The notes under the pieces are model-generated. The model was given only the letters and a program-made list of their open reading frames with translations, ran no database searches and was not told the DNA's origin. A DNA stretch of 47,130 bases, taken from the NCBI GenBank assembly GCA_028716965.1, contig JAQUOV010000011.1, forward strand, positions 1 to 47,130, written 5' to 3'. The DNA comes from Candidatus Omnitrophota bacterium (GTDB lineage Bacteria; Omnitrophota; Gorgyraeia; Gygaellales; Profunditerraquicolaceae). A program made the translations under genes and the position numbers. Below are positions 34,790 to 43,664 of this stretch, piece after piece (the stretch's first letter is position 1; every line of letters begins with the position of its first letter).

Positions 34790-36451
34790 ATGCCTAAGAG
34801 AAAAGATATCAGAAAAATATTGATTATCGGTTCCGGACCCATAGTTATCGGCCAGGCCTGCGAATTTGATTACTCCGGTACTCAGGCATGCAAGGTCTTG
34901 AAGCAGGAGGGTTTTAAAATAATCCTGGTAAACTCCAATCCGGCGACAATTATGACTGACCCTGAAGTTGCCGATAAGACATATATTGAGCCGATTACCG
35001 CTGCAACAGTAGAAAAGATTATCGCCAAAGAAAGGCCGGATGCGCTTCTGCCGACCCTGGGAGGCCAGACTGCCTTGAATACCACCGTAGAATTGGCCGA
35101 GAAGGGGGTATTGAAGAAATACAGGGTTGAGACTATCGGTGCAAATATAAAAGCGATTAAGAAAGGCGAGGACCGCCAGCTGTTTAAAGCGGCAATGGAA
35201 AAAATCGGTTTGGACCTGCCCAAAAGCGTCCGGGCTTATAATATGGAGGAAGCCCTTGGTGCCGCGCAAAAAATAGGCTTTCCTCTGATTATCCGGCCAA
35301 GTTTTACTTTAGGGGGGGTAGGTGGTTCAATCGCTTATAATCTTGAGGAGTTTAAGGGTTTGGCTAAGCGCGGCCTTGAGTCAAGCATGATCAGCGAGAT
35401 ATTGGTTGAAGAATCCGTGCTGGGCTGGAAAGAGTTTGAGTTGGAGGTTATGCGCGACCTGAAGGATAATGTAGTGGTCATTTGTACTATTGAAAATTTT
35501 GACCCCATGGGTATACATACGGGTGATAGCATTACGGTAGCTCCTATCCAGACGCTGACAGACAAACAATACCAACTGATGCGCAACGCAGCTATTGCCT
35601 GCATCCGGGAGATCGGGGTGGAAACCGGCGGTTCCAATATACAGTTTGCGGTACATCCGGAAACCGGCAGGATGGTCATTATCGAGATGAACCCGCGGGT
35701 TTCGCGCAGCTCAGCTTTATCTTCAAAAGCCACGGGTTTTCCCATCGCCAAGATCGCGGCTAAGCTTGCTGTAGGGTACAGCCTGGATGAAATACCCAAT
35801 GATATTACACGTTCAACCCCTGCCTGTTTTGAGCCGGCTATTGATTATTGCGTGGTAAAGGTCCCGCGCTTTACTTTTGAAAAGTTTTCTTTGGCTAAAA
35901 ACACGCTGGGGATATCCATGAAGTCGGTCGGCGAAGCTATGGCTATCGGCCGGACATTTAAAGAGGCGCTGCAGAAAGGTTTGCGTTCCCTGGAGATTAA
36001 GAAGTTCGGCCTGGAAAGCATAGTTTTTGATAATCTGCAGGATATTAAGGTTGAAAACGGCCTTTTGGATAGAATTTCCCAGAAATTGAGAGAGCCTAAC
36101 GCAGAAAGGGTCTTTTATATCGCAGACGCCTTCCGTGCCGGCCTGGATATCGAAAAGATCTACGAATTGACGAAAGTTGACCGCTGGTTTTTGCATAACA
36201 TCAGGGAGATCGTTGATTGTGAAAGGGAACTACTTAAGAATAAGCATAATCTTTCCGGAGAGCTGCTTAAGAAGGCCAAGGAATACGGCTTTAGCGACAG
36301 GCAACTGGCAAAGCTCTTATCTCTAAGCGAAACAGAGGTCTGCGCCTTAAGGAAATCCATGAATATAGTGCCGGATTTCAAGTTGGTTGATACGTGCGCT
36401 GCGGAGTTCATGGCGCACACCCCGTATTTTTATTCCACATACGATAAGTGA
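34790..36451 (+). CDS. carB: Carbamoyl-phosphate synthase large subunit, N-terminal half only
   Basis: CarB makes carbamoyl phosphate from ammonia, bicarbonate and two ATP. This 553-residue protein covers the first ATP-grasp unit ([47 protein letters not shown]) and the oligomerisation domain (to [20 protein letters not shown]). It then stops. Full-length CarB has about 1,070 residues, and residue 553 is the boundary between its halves in E. coli. The next gene is unrelated, so the carbamoyl-phosphate half must be encoded elsewhere, as in organisms with split CarB. Confidence 0.93.
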   Translation: MPKRKDIRKILIIGSGPIVIGQACEFDYSGTQACKVLKQEGFKIILVNSNPATIMTDPEVADKTYIEPITAATVEKIIAKERPDALLPTLGGQTALNTTVELAEKGVLKKYRVETIGANIKAIKKGEDRQLFKAAMEKIGLDLPKSVRAYNMEEALGAAQKIGFPLIIRPSFTLGGVGGSIAYNLEEFKGLAKRGLESSMISEILVEESVLGWKEFELEVMRDLKDNVVVICTIENFDPMGIHTGDSITVAPIQTLTDKQYQLMRNAAIACIREIGVETGGSNIQFAVHPETGRMVIIEMNPRVSRSSALSSKATGFPIAKIAAKLAVGYSLDEIPNDITRSTPACFEPAIDYCVVKVPRFTFEKFSLAKNTLGISMKSVGEAMAIGRTFKEALQKGLRSLEIKKFGLESIVFDNLQDIKVENGLLDRISQKLREPNAERVFYIADAFRAGLDIEKIYELTKVDRWFLHNIREIVDCERELLKNKHNLSGELLKKAKEYGFSDRQLAKLLSLSETEVCALRKSMNIVPDFKLVDTCAAEFMAHTPYFYSTYDK

Positions 36452-36479
36452 GCAGATTAATTTCCTTTGCAGCCTAAAT

Positions 36480-37916
36480 ATGTCAGTTAAGATAAAATTT
36501 TTGGGAGGAGCAAAAACTGTTACCGGCTCAAGCCATTTGGTTACCGCTGGCAGGACAGAGATACTCCTTGACGCCGGGTTGTTTCAGGGCCACCGCGATG
36601 CATTTTATGAAATCAATACTACTTTTCATTATAACCCGCGCACGATTAACGCCATGGTCTTGTCCCATGCGCACATTGATCATTGCGGGAACATTCCTAA
36701 TTTAATCAAACGGGGCTTACGCTGTAAGATCTATACTACTTCGGCAACTAAAGACCTGGCTGACCTGATGCTGGTAGATTCGGGAAAGATCCAGGAAGAA
36801 GATGTAAAATACGTAAATAAAATCAACCGGCGCCTGAATCTGCCTTTACGCAAGGCTTTATATACGGCAAAGGAGGCCTCCCGGGCTACCAAGATCTTCC
36901 GTTCCATTTCTTACAATCAAAAGTTCTGTATTGCAAAAGATGTCTACGCCACCATTCTTGATGCCGGGCATATATTGGGTTCAGGGATAGTCGTTTTGGA
37001 TATCAAAGATGCAGAACGCTCTTTACGCTTAGGTTATGCGGTGGACCTGGGAAGAAAAAACCTCCCTTTATTGAACGATCCTGTAATCCCCAAGGGCTTG
37101 GACTATTTGATTATGGAATCTACTTATGGCGGCAGGCTGCACCGGCCGATTGAGGAAGCGCAGTCAAGGTTAAGGGAGGCTACCTCGCGCGCGCTAAAAA
37201 GAGGAGGCAAGGTGATTATTCCCTCTTTTACCCTTGAGCGCACACAGGAGGTAATCTATTTCTTGAATGAGTTGCTTAAGGAAAAGCTTATCCCTTCGGT
37301 GCCTATTTACGTGGACAGCCCCTTGGCAACCAATATTACCGACCTCTTTAACTTCCATCTTGATTTCCTTGATGAGAAGACAAGGCAGGATATTAACAGG
37401 GGGAACAATCCTTTTGAATTGTTAAACCTGCGTTTTATCCGCGAGCAAAGAGAATCCAAGGCCTTAAACACCGATAGGCGGCCGATGATTATTATTGCCG
37501 GAAGCGGTATGTGCGAATCCGGAAGGGTGCTGCATCACCTCCAGAATAATATAGAAGACTCCCGCAATATGGTCTTGGTCGTAGGATATATGGCTAAAGA
37601 TACCCTGGGCAGGAAGATAGTTGAGAAAAACCCTTTTGTGAGGATTTTCGGAGTTGAGTATGAACTTAATGCCGAGGTGGTGGTGATTAACTCTTTTTCA
37701 GGGCACGCCGACCAGGCGGAGTTGCTGGATTTTGTTTCCCAATGCCTGTCTGCCAAAAGGCAAGACCTGTCTGCCGGCCAGGAAGACAGGCTGCTTAAGC
37801 GCATCTTCCTGGTGCACGGAGAAGTTGAACAATCGCTGAGCCTTTCCGCTAAGTTAGCCGAAAAGGGAGTGCAGTCTTATATCCCGGATAAAGATGAAGA
37901 GTTATTGCTTAATTAG
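36480..37916 (+). CDS. Beta-CASP metallo-beta-lactamase fold hydrolase, probable RNA-processing exonuclease
   Basis: This zinc hydrolase is of the family that includes CPSF-73-like and YsxB/YSH1-type RNases. I start at 36480 (478 residues), where the MBL fold begins with KIKFLGGAKTVTGSSHL; the longer frame overlaps carB. Motif 2 is HAHIDH (63-68). The beta-CASP region shows FTLERTQEVIYFLNELL, VDSPLATNITDLF, GSGMCESGR and FSGHADQAEL. Motif 4 and the later His/Asp residues are in expected places. No ribosome site is obvious. Confidence 0.88.
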   Translation: MSVKIKFLGGAKTVTGSSHLVTAGRTEILLDAGLFQGHRDAFYEINTTFHYNPRTINAMVLSHAHIDHCGNIPNLIKRGLRCKIYTTSATKDLADLMLVDSGKIQEEDVKYVNKINRRLNLPLRKALYTAKEASRATKIFRSISYNQKFCIAKDVYATILDAGHILGSGIVVLDIKDAERSLRLGYAVDLGRKNLPLLNDPVIPKGLDYLIMESTYGGRLHRPIEEAQSRLREATSRALKRGGKVIIPSFTLERTQEVIYFLNELLKEKLIPSVPIYVDSPLATNITDLFNFHLDFLDEKTRQDINRGNNPFELLNLRFIREQRESKALNTDRRPMIIIAGSGMCESGRVLHHLQNNIEDSRNMVLVVGYMAKDTLGRKIVEKNPFVRIFGVEYELNAEVVVINSFSGHADQAELLDFVSQCLSAKRQDLSAGQEDRLLKRIFLVHGEVEQSLSLSAKLAEKGVQSYIPDKDEELLLN

Positions 37917-37952
37917 TTGATTTGTGGTAATATCTCTCTTTGTTAGTTTAGA

Positions 37953-38090
37953 TCCCCGCAGTTAAACACCTCATCGCTGCGGGATTATCCTTGTGCGTTA
38001 ACGCTCCAGGGATTTCTTCAGATAAGAGTATAAGGTGCTCAAATTCGCAGACGGCCTTGCGGCCTGCGGCTTACGCCGTTACACCCGTAA
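37953..38090. repeat. Intergenic repeat R3
   Basis: CCCCGCAG...CTGCGGGA (37954 and 37976) forms a hairpin that may also end the upstream transcript. It is followed by a TTATCCTTG-type unit, AAGGTGCTCA (38033-38042) and TTCGCAGACGGCC with GGCCTGC (38044-38067). The last part is nearly identical to 46470-46490. It ends in a TTACGCCGTTACACCCGTAAG-like stem just upstream of the L27-like gene. Confidence 0.65.
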
Positions 38091-38121
38091 GTCGCCTGCT
38101 CATTTAAAGGAGGATTACAAA

Positions 38122-38373
38122 ATGATCGGTGGTTTTTCAACTCCCAAGAAAGATAAGGCAGTTAAATCAAGCGGCGGGAAGCTGGTTAAGACAGGGGAAA
38201 TACTTGTACGCGGCCGCGATAGCTATAAGGCAGGAATAGGGGTGCGGGGTTTAGGCACTTTATTTGCCGCTTACGCGGGGAAGGTTTATTTTACCCGCAA
38301 GAAAACCAGCCACGGCCGCCTGCGCACATTTGTCAATGTCGCGCCTTTAACAAAAAAAGAAGCTAAAAAATAA
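38122..38373 (+). CDS. Ribosomal protein bL27-like protein without the N-terminal extension
   Basis: I start at 38122 (83 residues) because AAAGGAGG lies 8 bp upstream; the longer frame runs through a repeat. GEILVRGRDSYKAGIGVRGLGTLFAAYAGKVYF aligns with the bL27 core (GSIIVRQRGTKFHAGANVG...DHTLFAKADGKVKF). The N-terminal AHKKAGGSTRNGRDSE-type tail of bL27 that reaches the peptidyl-transferase centre is replaced by an unrelated lysine-rich stretch. It is not next to an L21 gene. It may be a second, specialised L27 or the only one; the window cannot tell. Confidence 0.75.
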   Translation: MIGGFSTPKKDKAVKSSGGKLVKTGEILVRGRDSYKAGIGVRGLGTLFAAYAGKVYFTRKKTSHGRLRTFVNVAPLTKKEAKK

Positions 38374-38375
38374 AG

Positions 38376-39464
38376 ATGGCTGATTTAGCCAAAAACTATT
38401 CTCATCAAAAATATTTACTGAATATTATTGATACTTTCTATAGTATAGCCCTGCTCCTGATCTTTTTGGGGTCAGGGCTTTCCCTGTTTTTGGAGGGGTT
38501 TGTTAAAGATTTAAACCAGCCAGCCTATTTATCGATTGCCATTTTTCTTCTCATTATCTCGGTTTTTTATTATTTATTAAACCTGCCGCTTAGTTTCTAC
38601 TCCGGATATATCCTGGAGCATAAGTTTAATCTATCGAAGCAGGGAATAGGGGATTGGTGGCTGGACCAGTTGAAATCCGGGGTATTGGCGTATGCGATAT
38701 TCCTGATATTGATTTCATGTTTTTACTGGGTATTGATTAAGTTTAGCCAGTGGTGGCTGGTTATCTCAATCTTTTGGATAGTATTCAGCGTGGTTTTAGC
38801 CAGGTTAACCCCGGTTTTGATTATCCCGTTATTTTTTAAATATAAGAAGCTTGAAGATGAGGCTTTGCGGCAAAGAATACTTGCTTTAGCCGGTAAAATG
38901 CGGGTTAAGCTTATGGATGTCTTTGAGATAGATTTCAGTAAGAAAACGCTTAAAGCTAATGCAGCCTTTACCGGTATGGGAAGGACCAAACGCGTTATTT
39001 TAGCCGATACCTTAAAAGATAAATACAGCCATGATGAGGTTGAATCAATACTTGCGCATGAGTTTGCGCATTTTCAGCTCAAGCATATTTTCAAGTTGAT
39101 CGCTATAAACTCCCTGCTTACTTTAGGGTTGTTCTATCTTATCTTTAGGACAAACTCGTATTTCCTCGGGGTCTTCAAATTAAGCTCTCTTGTGCAATTA
39201 GCCAGCCTGCCTTTGGTTTTCCTTTATTTTATGCTTTTCGGCATTATCCTGCAGCCCCTGGAAGCATATGTGAGCCGCAGGTTCGAAAGGCAGGCGGACA
39301 GCCTGGCGCTTAAAGCAACTAAAAACAAAGCAGCATTTATTTCTCTTATGGATAAGCTTGCCGCGCAAAACCTCGCCGACAGGAATCCTCATCCGCTGAT
39401 CAAGTTCTTCTTTTTTGACCATCCGCCGATCGACGAACGTATAGAAATGGCCGGGGATAAATAA
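38376..39464 (+). CDS. M48 family (Ste24-like) membrane metalloprotease
   Basis: This is an integral-membrane zinc protease, possibly for membrane-protein quality control. The 362-residue protein has about six membrane helices (near 14-38, 51-76, 103-122, 127-152, 240-258, 268-293). The zinc motif HEFAH is at 228-232, the third ligand Glu is in RRFERQADSLA, and AFTGMG is typical of CAAX protease 1. It begins 2 nt after the L27-like stop. The organism need not prenylate proteins; bacterial members act as general proteases. Confidence 0.88.
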   Translation: MADLAKNYSHQKYLLNIIDTFYSIALLLIFLGSGLSLFLEGFVKDLNQPAYLSIAIFLLIISVFYYLLNLPLSFYSGYILEHKFNLSKQGIGDWWLDQLKSGVLAYAIFLILISCFYWVLIKFSQWWLVISIFWIVFSVVLARLTPVLIIPLFFKYKKLEDEALRQRILALAGKMRVKLMDVFEIDFSKKTLKANAAFTGMGRTKRVILADTLKDKYSHDEVESILAHEFAHFQLKHIFKLIAINSLLTLGLFYLIFRTNSYFLGVFKLSSLVQLASLPLVFLYFMLFGIILQPLEAYVSRRFERQADSLALKATKNKAAFISLMDKLAAQNLADRNPHPLIKFFFFDHPPIDERIEMAGDK

Positions 39465-39475
39465 ATGGTTATTTT

Positions 39476-40615
39476 TTAATCTTGGAGTGACTCAAGGATT
39501 AACCTGGCGGCGCGTTCAGCTGCTCCCGGTTCTCCGAGGCTGGATTTTACGTAAGCCAGGTCATCAAGCATCTGCCTGGCTCGTTCGGGGTTTTTTAGCA
39601 GCTTTACAGCTTCCCGGCAGATGATCGCGGCTCTTGCGTTAAATTGAATAAACTCCGGTACAATCTTTCTTCCCGCCACAATGTTGACCATGCCGATATA
39701 AGGTATCTTTATTTGCGGCCGGTAGAGCAGGTAATTCAGCAGGTTCATCTTGTATACAATTAGAAAAGGTTTGCCCATGATTGCCGCTTCCAGTGTCGCC
39801 GTGCCCGAGCATACAAGGCAGAAGTCGGCGATATTCAGGCAATCGTAAGTTTTGCCGTCTATGATCTTTAGGTCCAGGGTAAATTTTTTGCATGCTCTTT
39901 GGTATACCCGGGCGTCTAAGCTGGGGGATTTGGCGATGATAAATTGGATACCGGGGATTTCTTTATCGATCAGCCGGGCAGTCTCAAGCATTACGGGCAG
40001 GACCATCCCGATCTCCTGTTTACGTGAACCGGGCAGAAGCGCAATGACCTTTTGGGAGGGGTTAATCCGCAGGCTATCCCGTAACTCCTGTTTTTCCATT
40101 GTCGGGCTTACAAGGCTTATCAATGGGTGGCCTACGCAGCAAGCCCTGATCATGCGCTGTTTGTAAAATTCCTCTTCAAACTTAAAAAGAACGATCATCC
40201 TGGAGATGTAATCTTTTATAGAGTTTACTCTTTTTTCTCTTGAGGCCCAGACCTGCGGGCTTACGTAATAAATGGTTGGTATGCGTTTATTGATCGCTTT
40301 TGCCAGGCGCAGGTTAAACCCGGAGAAATCAACCAAGACTATAGCATCGGGTTTATCTCTATTGATCTCTTCAAGGACCAGCTTCTTCAGTTTAAGGAAT
40401 TTCGGCAGCTTTCTTAAGACGTCAAAAAACCCCATTACGGATAAATCTTTGATATTATAAAAGATTTCCGCCCCGGCACTCTTTGCATAAGCTCCTGCTA
40501 CCGCAGAGATCTTAAGGCCAGGCCGGAGCATTTTTATCGCCCGGATGAGGTCACCGGCTAACAGGTCCCCGGAGGGTTCGCCACAAACAATGAATATTTT
40601 TCTTATTTGCGCCAT
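39476..40615 (-). CDS. lpxB: Lipid-A-disaccharide synthase
   Basis: LpxB joins lipid X to UDP-2,3-diacylglucosamine, forming the disaccharide core of lipid A. The 379 residues contain CGEPSGDLLAGDLI near the N-terminus, LLPGSRKQEIG, and CSGTATLEAAIMGKPFLIVYK, the GT19 family pattern. It is the evidence for an outer membrane with lipid A. It overlaps the upstream oxidoreductase by 13 bp on the - strand. It converges with the M48 gene, separated by only 11 bp. Confidence 0.96.
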   Translation of the reverse strand: MAQIRKIFIVCGEPSGDLLAGDLIRAIKMLRPGLKISAVAGAYAKSAGAEIFYNIKDLSVMGFFDVLRKLPKFLKLKKLVLEEINRDKPDAIVLVDFSGFNLRLAKAINKRIPTIYYVSPQVWASREKRVNSIKDYISRMIVLFKFEEEFYKQRMIRACCVGHPLISLVSPTMEKQELRDSLRINPSQKVIALLPGSRKQEIGMVLPVMLETARLIDKEIPGIQFIIAKSPSLDARVYQRACKKFTLDLKIIDGKTYDCLNIADFCLVCSGTATLEAAIMGKPFLIVYKMNLLNYLLYRPQIKIPYIGMVNIVAGRKIVPEFIQFNARAAIICREAVKLLKNPERARQMLDDLAYVKSSLGEPGAAERAARLILESLQD

Positions 40616-41520
40616 ATTTGTTTTTGTATTTCTAAAGCAACAGCCAGGGCCTCACGCGCTACCTGCCCTGAGACAAGCGGGGTGGTTTTATTGGTTACAC
40701 AAGCGATAAATGAATCCAGTTCTTTCTGCAGGGGCTGCTCTTTTTCTATGGGCAGGTTTTCTTTGGTTATCTTAAATCCGTTTTTGTGGTAAACAGAGGC
40801 TTCGGCATTCTTATAATCCAGCGAGATGTAGGTATCTTCCTGAAAAATGCGTATCTTGCGCATGGCCTCATCGGATACGCGCGAGGCGGTAAGGTTAGCA
40901 ATGCAGCCGTTCTTGAAAGTCAACCGGGCATTGGCGATATCCTCAAATTTAGTTAATACATTTACCCCTACGGAGTCTATCCTCTTTAGGGGTGAATTTA
41001 CCAGTCCGAGAACAATGTCAATATCGTGGATCATAATATCCAGGACAGCGCCAACGTCAAGCGAGCGGTTGGGGAAGCTTGAGAGGCGGTGGCATTCGAT
41101 AAATTTAGGTATTTTTATGATCTTTAAGGTAGCTGCGAAAGCGGAGTTAAACCTTTCAATATGGCCTACCTGGAGTATAAGCTTATGTTTATGACTGGTC
41201 TTTATAAGGTCATCAGCTTCCTTAAGGGTCAGGGTAAAAGGTTTCTCAACCAGGGTGTGCACGCCTGTTTTAAGAAAATCTGCCGCCACTTGGTGGTGTA
41301 ATACGGTAGGTACTGCTATGCTTACTGCCTCTACTTTGGAAAAAAGCTCCTTGTAATCGGCATATCCCGGCACCCCCAGCGCAGAAGAGACCTGATTTAG
41401 GCGTTCTTGGTTAGAATCACATACTCCGATGAGCTGGCATGCGGGGTTTTCCTGGTATATTTTGGCGTGGATACTGCCTAAATGGCCTACGCCGACTACG
41501 GCTACCTTGAGTTTACCCAT
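40603..41520 (-). CDS. Gfo/Idh/MocA family NAD(P)-dependent oxidoreductase
   Basis: I start at the ATG at 41520 (305 residues), where the nucleotide-binding fold begins KVAVVGVGHLGSIHAKIY. The longer frame is implausible because it reads through a repeat. The EKPFTLT motif carries the conserved lysine. SNPNRSLDVGAVLDIMIHDIDI gives the catalytic-site Asp-His. It is co-transcribed with lpxB. One possible role is a sugar-nucleotide step in lipid A, as for GnnA (oxidation at C3 of UDP-GlcNAc), but the partner aminotransferase GnnB is not in the window. This is inference. Confidence 0.85.
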   Translation of the reverse strand: MGKLKVAVVGVGHLGSIHAKIYQENPACQLIGVCDSNQERLNQVSSALGVPGYADYKELFSKVEAVSIAVPTVLHHQVAADFLKTGVHTLVEKPFTLTLKEADDLIKTSHKHKLILQVGHIERFNSAFAATLKIIKIPKFIECHRLSSFPNRSLDVGAVLDIMIHDIDIVLGLVNSPLKRIDSVGVNVLTKFEDIANARLTFKNGCIANLTASRVSDEAMRKIRIFQEDTYISLDYKNAEASVYHKNGFKITKENLPIEKEQPLQKELDSFIACVTNKTTPLVSGQVAREALAVALEIQKQIWRK

Positions 41521-41564
41521 AGTGAAAATCATAACAGAGCGCAGCCTTATTTGCAACCAAAAAA

Positions 41565-41640
41565 TTGAGCACTCATAATAATCCAACGGAATCCTTGCGC
41601 TTACGCAAGGGGCCTGCCGAGCTTGCCAGGCAGGATAGAC
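41565..41640. repeat. Intergenic repeat R4 (inverted copy of the R2 modules)
   Basis: In the gap between the - strand oxidoreductase and the + strand transporter lie TGAGCACTC (41566), CCTTGCG/CGCAAGG (41593-41610) and CCTGCC...GGCAGG (41613-41634). This is the reverse complement, in order, of the modules at 30118-30253. Confidence 0.8.
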
Positions 41641-41660
41641 CTGGTTCCGCAAGAAAAGGT

Positions 41661-41689
41661 TTGCCATGCCCATATGGATATGTTAAAAT
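41661..41689 (+). promoter_or_regulatory. Promoter of the MsbA-type transporter gene
   Basis: TTGCCA (41661-41666) and TAAAAT (41684-41689) are exactly 17 bp apart, ending 25 nt before the ATG, with AAGAAAGGAA as the ribosome site. Confidence 0.6.
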
Positions 41690-41713
41690 ATAGCCTCTTT
41701 AAGAAAGGAAAAG

Positions 41714-43501
41714 ATGAGGGACTATTTTAAGTTATTGAAATTCGTGCGGCCCTATTATGGCTTATTTGCCATAGCCATAGTTTGCATGGGGTTTTCTGCG
41801 GTGTTTGACGGAGTATCGCTGGCAATGATCGTACCTTTGGCGGATAAGGTTTTGACCAATAAAAAGATCATTATCCCCGCCAAGTTACCGGCTCTCCTGT
41901 CCGGCCTTGTGGATAAGATAAATAATACCCCGCCGGAAGTGCTGCTGGGGTATATGGTTGTAAGCGTCCTGGTGCTTTTTTTCTTAAAAGGCGTTTTTGG
42001 GTTCTTCCAAAGCTATTTTATGTCGGATATCGGCCAGCGCGTGGTCAGGGACATCAAGGCCAAACTTTATGCAAGGATACAGTCTTTATCGCTTAATTAT
42101 TTTACTCATAAGCGCGGCGGAGAGCTTATGTCGCGCATTACTAACGATGTCAAGCTCGTGGAGAATGCCGTATCATACGGATCAACCGACTTGATTTATC
42201 AGAGCCTGCAGGTGGTTATCTTTGCCGTGGTTATCTTCTTTATCTATTTTAAAATGGCCCTGGTTTCTCTTATATTCGTTCCCCTGATCAGTTTTCCGAT
42301 TATAAGGGTCGGTAAGGTCTTAAGAAAGCTTTCTAAGCGTTCACAGGAGAAGATCGCCGATACCAATTCCCTGCTTTATGAGACGATTATGGGCGCGCGG
42401 ATTGTCAAGGCTTTTAACATGGAAGAGTATGAGATTACCAAATTCAACAGGGTCAATACGGATTATTATAAACTTTCCATGAAGTCCATCAAGCGTACGC
42501 TTTTGCTCAATCCTTCTACGGAGTTTTTAGGCTGTATTGCCGGGGTGCTGGTGTTTTTCTGGGGCGGCCGTGAAGTCATTGCCGGAAAATTATCTTTCGG
42601 TGTTTTTGGTTTATTCCTCGGTGCGCTTTTATCTTTGATCAGGCCTTTTAAGAAATTAAGCCAGGTAAACGCTTTGAACCAGCAGGCAATGGCAGCCAGC
42701 GAACGCATACATGAGGTGCTGGAGACAGAGCCGAGCGTAAAAGAGCCGCTTCTCCCCAAGAAATTAACCGGTTTTAAGCAAAGCATCAGGTTTAGTGGTA
42801 TCTGGTTCAGTTATGCAGATACCCAGATCTTGAAAGGGATTGATTTAGAGGTTGATTACGGCCAGATGATGGCCATTGTCGGGCCCAGCGGTACAGGTAA
42901 GAGCACATTGGTGGATTTAATTCCGCGTTTTTATGACCCCCAGAAAGGCAGCGTATCTATCGACGGCGTGGATGTCCGTGAGTTTGATCTAAAATCATTG
43001 CGTAACCAGATAGGCATAGTTAACCAGGAGACCATACTCTTTAATGATACGATTAAGGCCAATATCGCTTATGGCAAGCCCGAAGCTTCCGTTAAAGAAA
43101 TAGAGGAGGCGGCCCGCAAGGCGCATGCCCATGATTTTATATCCCAATGCCCGCAGGGCTATGATACGATGATCGGAGACAGAGGCGTAAAGATCTCCGG
43201 AGGGGAGCGTCAGCGTATTGCTATTGCCCGCGCCCTTTTAAAGAACGCACCGATATTGATCCTTGATGAAGCTACTTCGCAGCTGGATTCCACATCCGAG
43301 CGTATTGTCCAGGAGGCTTTGGATAGCCTTGTCAGCGGCAGGACGGTTTTTGTGATTGCGCATCGTCTTTCAACAGTAAGAAATGCCAGCAGGATAGTGG
43401 TTTTAGATAAAGGAATAATCGTTGAGCAGGGTACGCATAATCAGCTGCTGGAGAAGAAAGGTTTGTATAAACGGCTTTATGATGCCCAGGAGATACAATA
43501 A
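41714..43501 (+). CDS. msbA: MsbA-type ABC transporter, permease and ATPase in one chain
   Basis: This is a probable lipid A/phospholipid flippase of the inner membrane. The 595-residue half-transporter has a six-helix exporter domain (about 1-330) and an ATPase domain with Walker A GPSGTGKST (390-398), the signature ISGGERQRIAIARALLKN, Walker B ILILDEATSQLD and the H-loop FVIAHRLS. Its position beside lpxB suggests lipid A export, although related multidrug exporters look the same. Confidence 0.9.
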   Translation: MRDYFKLLKFVRPYYGLFAIAIVCMGFSAVFDGVSLAMIVPLADKVLTNKKIIIPAKLPALLSGLVDKINNTPPEVLLGYMVVSVLVLFFLKGVFGFFQSYFMSDIGQRVVRDIKAKLYARIQSLSLNYFTHKRGGELMSRITNDVKLVENAVSYGSTDLIYQSLQVVIFAVVIFFIYFKMALVSLIFVPLISFPIIRVGKVLRKLSKRSQEKIADTNSLLYETIMGARIVKAFNMEEYEITKFNRVNTDYYKLSMKSIKRTLLLNPSTEFLGCIAGVLVFFWGGREVIAGKLSFGVFGLFLGALLSLIRPFKKLSQVNALNQQAMAASERIHEVLETEPSVKEPLLPKKLTGFKQSIRFSGIWFSYADTQILKGIDLEVDYGQMMAIVGPSGTGKSTLVDLIPRFYDPQKGSVSIDGVDVREFDLKSLRNQIGIVNQETILFNDTIKANIAYGKPEASVKEIEEAARKAHAHDFISQCPQGYDTMIGDRGVKISGGERQRIAIARALLKNAPILILDEATSQLDSTSERIVQEALDSLVSGRTVFVIAHRLSTVRNASRIVVLDKGIIVEQGTHNQLLEKKGLYKRLYDAQEIQ

Positions 43502-43505
43502 ATAG

Positions 43506-43533
43506 TTGCAAACAGATAAAAATTTGTTATAAT
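43506..43533 (+). promoter_or_regulatory. Promoter of the rpsB-tsf-pyrH-frr operon
   Basis: TTGCAA (43506-43511) and a perfect TATAAT (43528-43533) are 16 bp apart, about 130 nt before rpsB. Confidence 0.65.
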
Positions 43534-43560
43534 TATAAAATTAACTTTTTGCTTTAATTT

Positions 43561-43643
43561 CCGGGCTTATTTACAGCCCGGAGGCAAAAATCATATTAAC
43601 TATTGGTTAGAGAACCATGGCTTGCCTTTTATCAGGCAAAGCC
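43561..43643 (+). promoter_or_regulatory. rpsB leader with two hairpins, possible S2 autoregulatory site
   Basis: CCGGGCT (43561-43567) pairs perfectly with AGCCCGG (43575-43581). GGCTTGCC (43619-43626) pairs with GGCAA-A-GCC (43635-43643) with a one-base bulge. The second lies 22 nt before the GTG start, just upstream of the GGGGGAA ribosome site. Other bacteria control rpsB through leader RNA; this structure is only a candidate. Confidence 0.45.
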
Positions 43644-43664
43644 ACAAGAAGGGGGAATAAAAAC

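Noticed and set aside
35335..35799. Long - strand open frame opposite carB
   Set aside because: It shadows a conserved + strand gene, has no family features, and no ribosome site precedes it.
36387..36479. Upstream extension of the beta-CASP hydrolase
   Set aside because: The extension overlaps carB and does not resemble the MBL fold, which starts cleanly at 36480.
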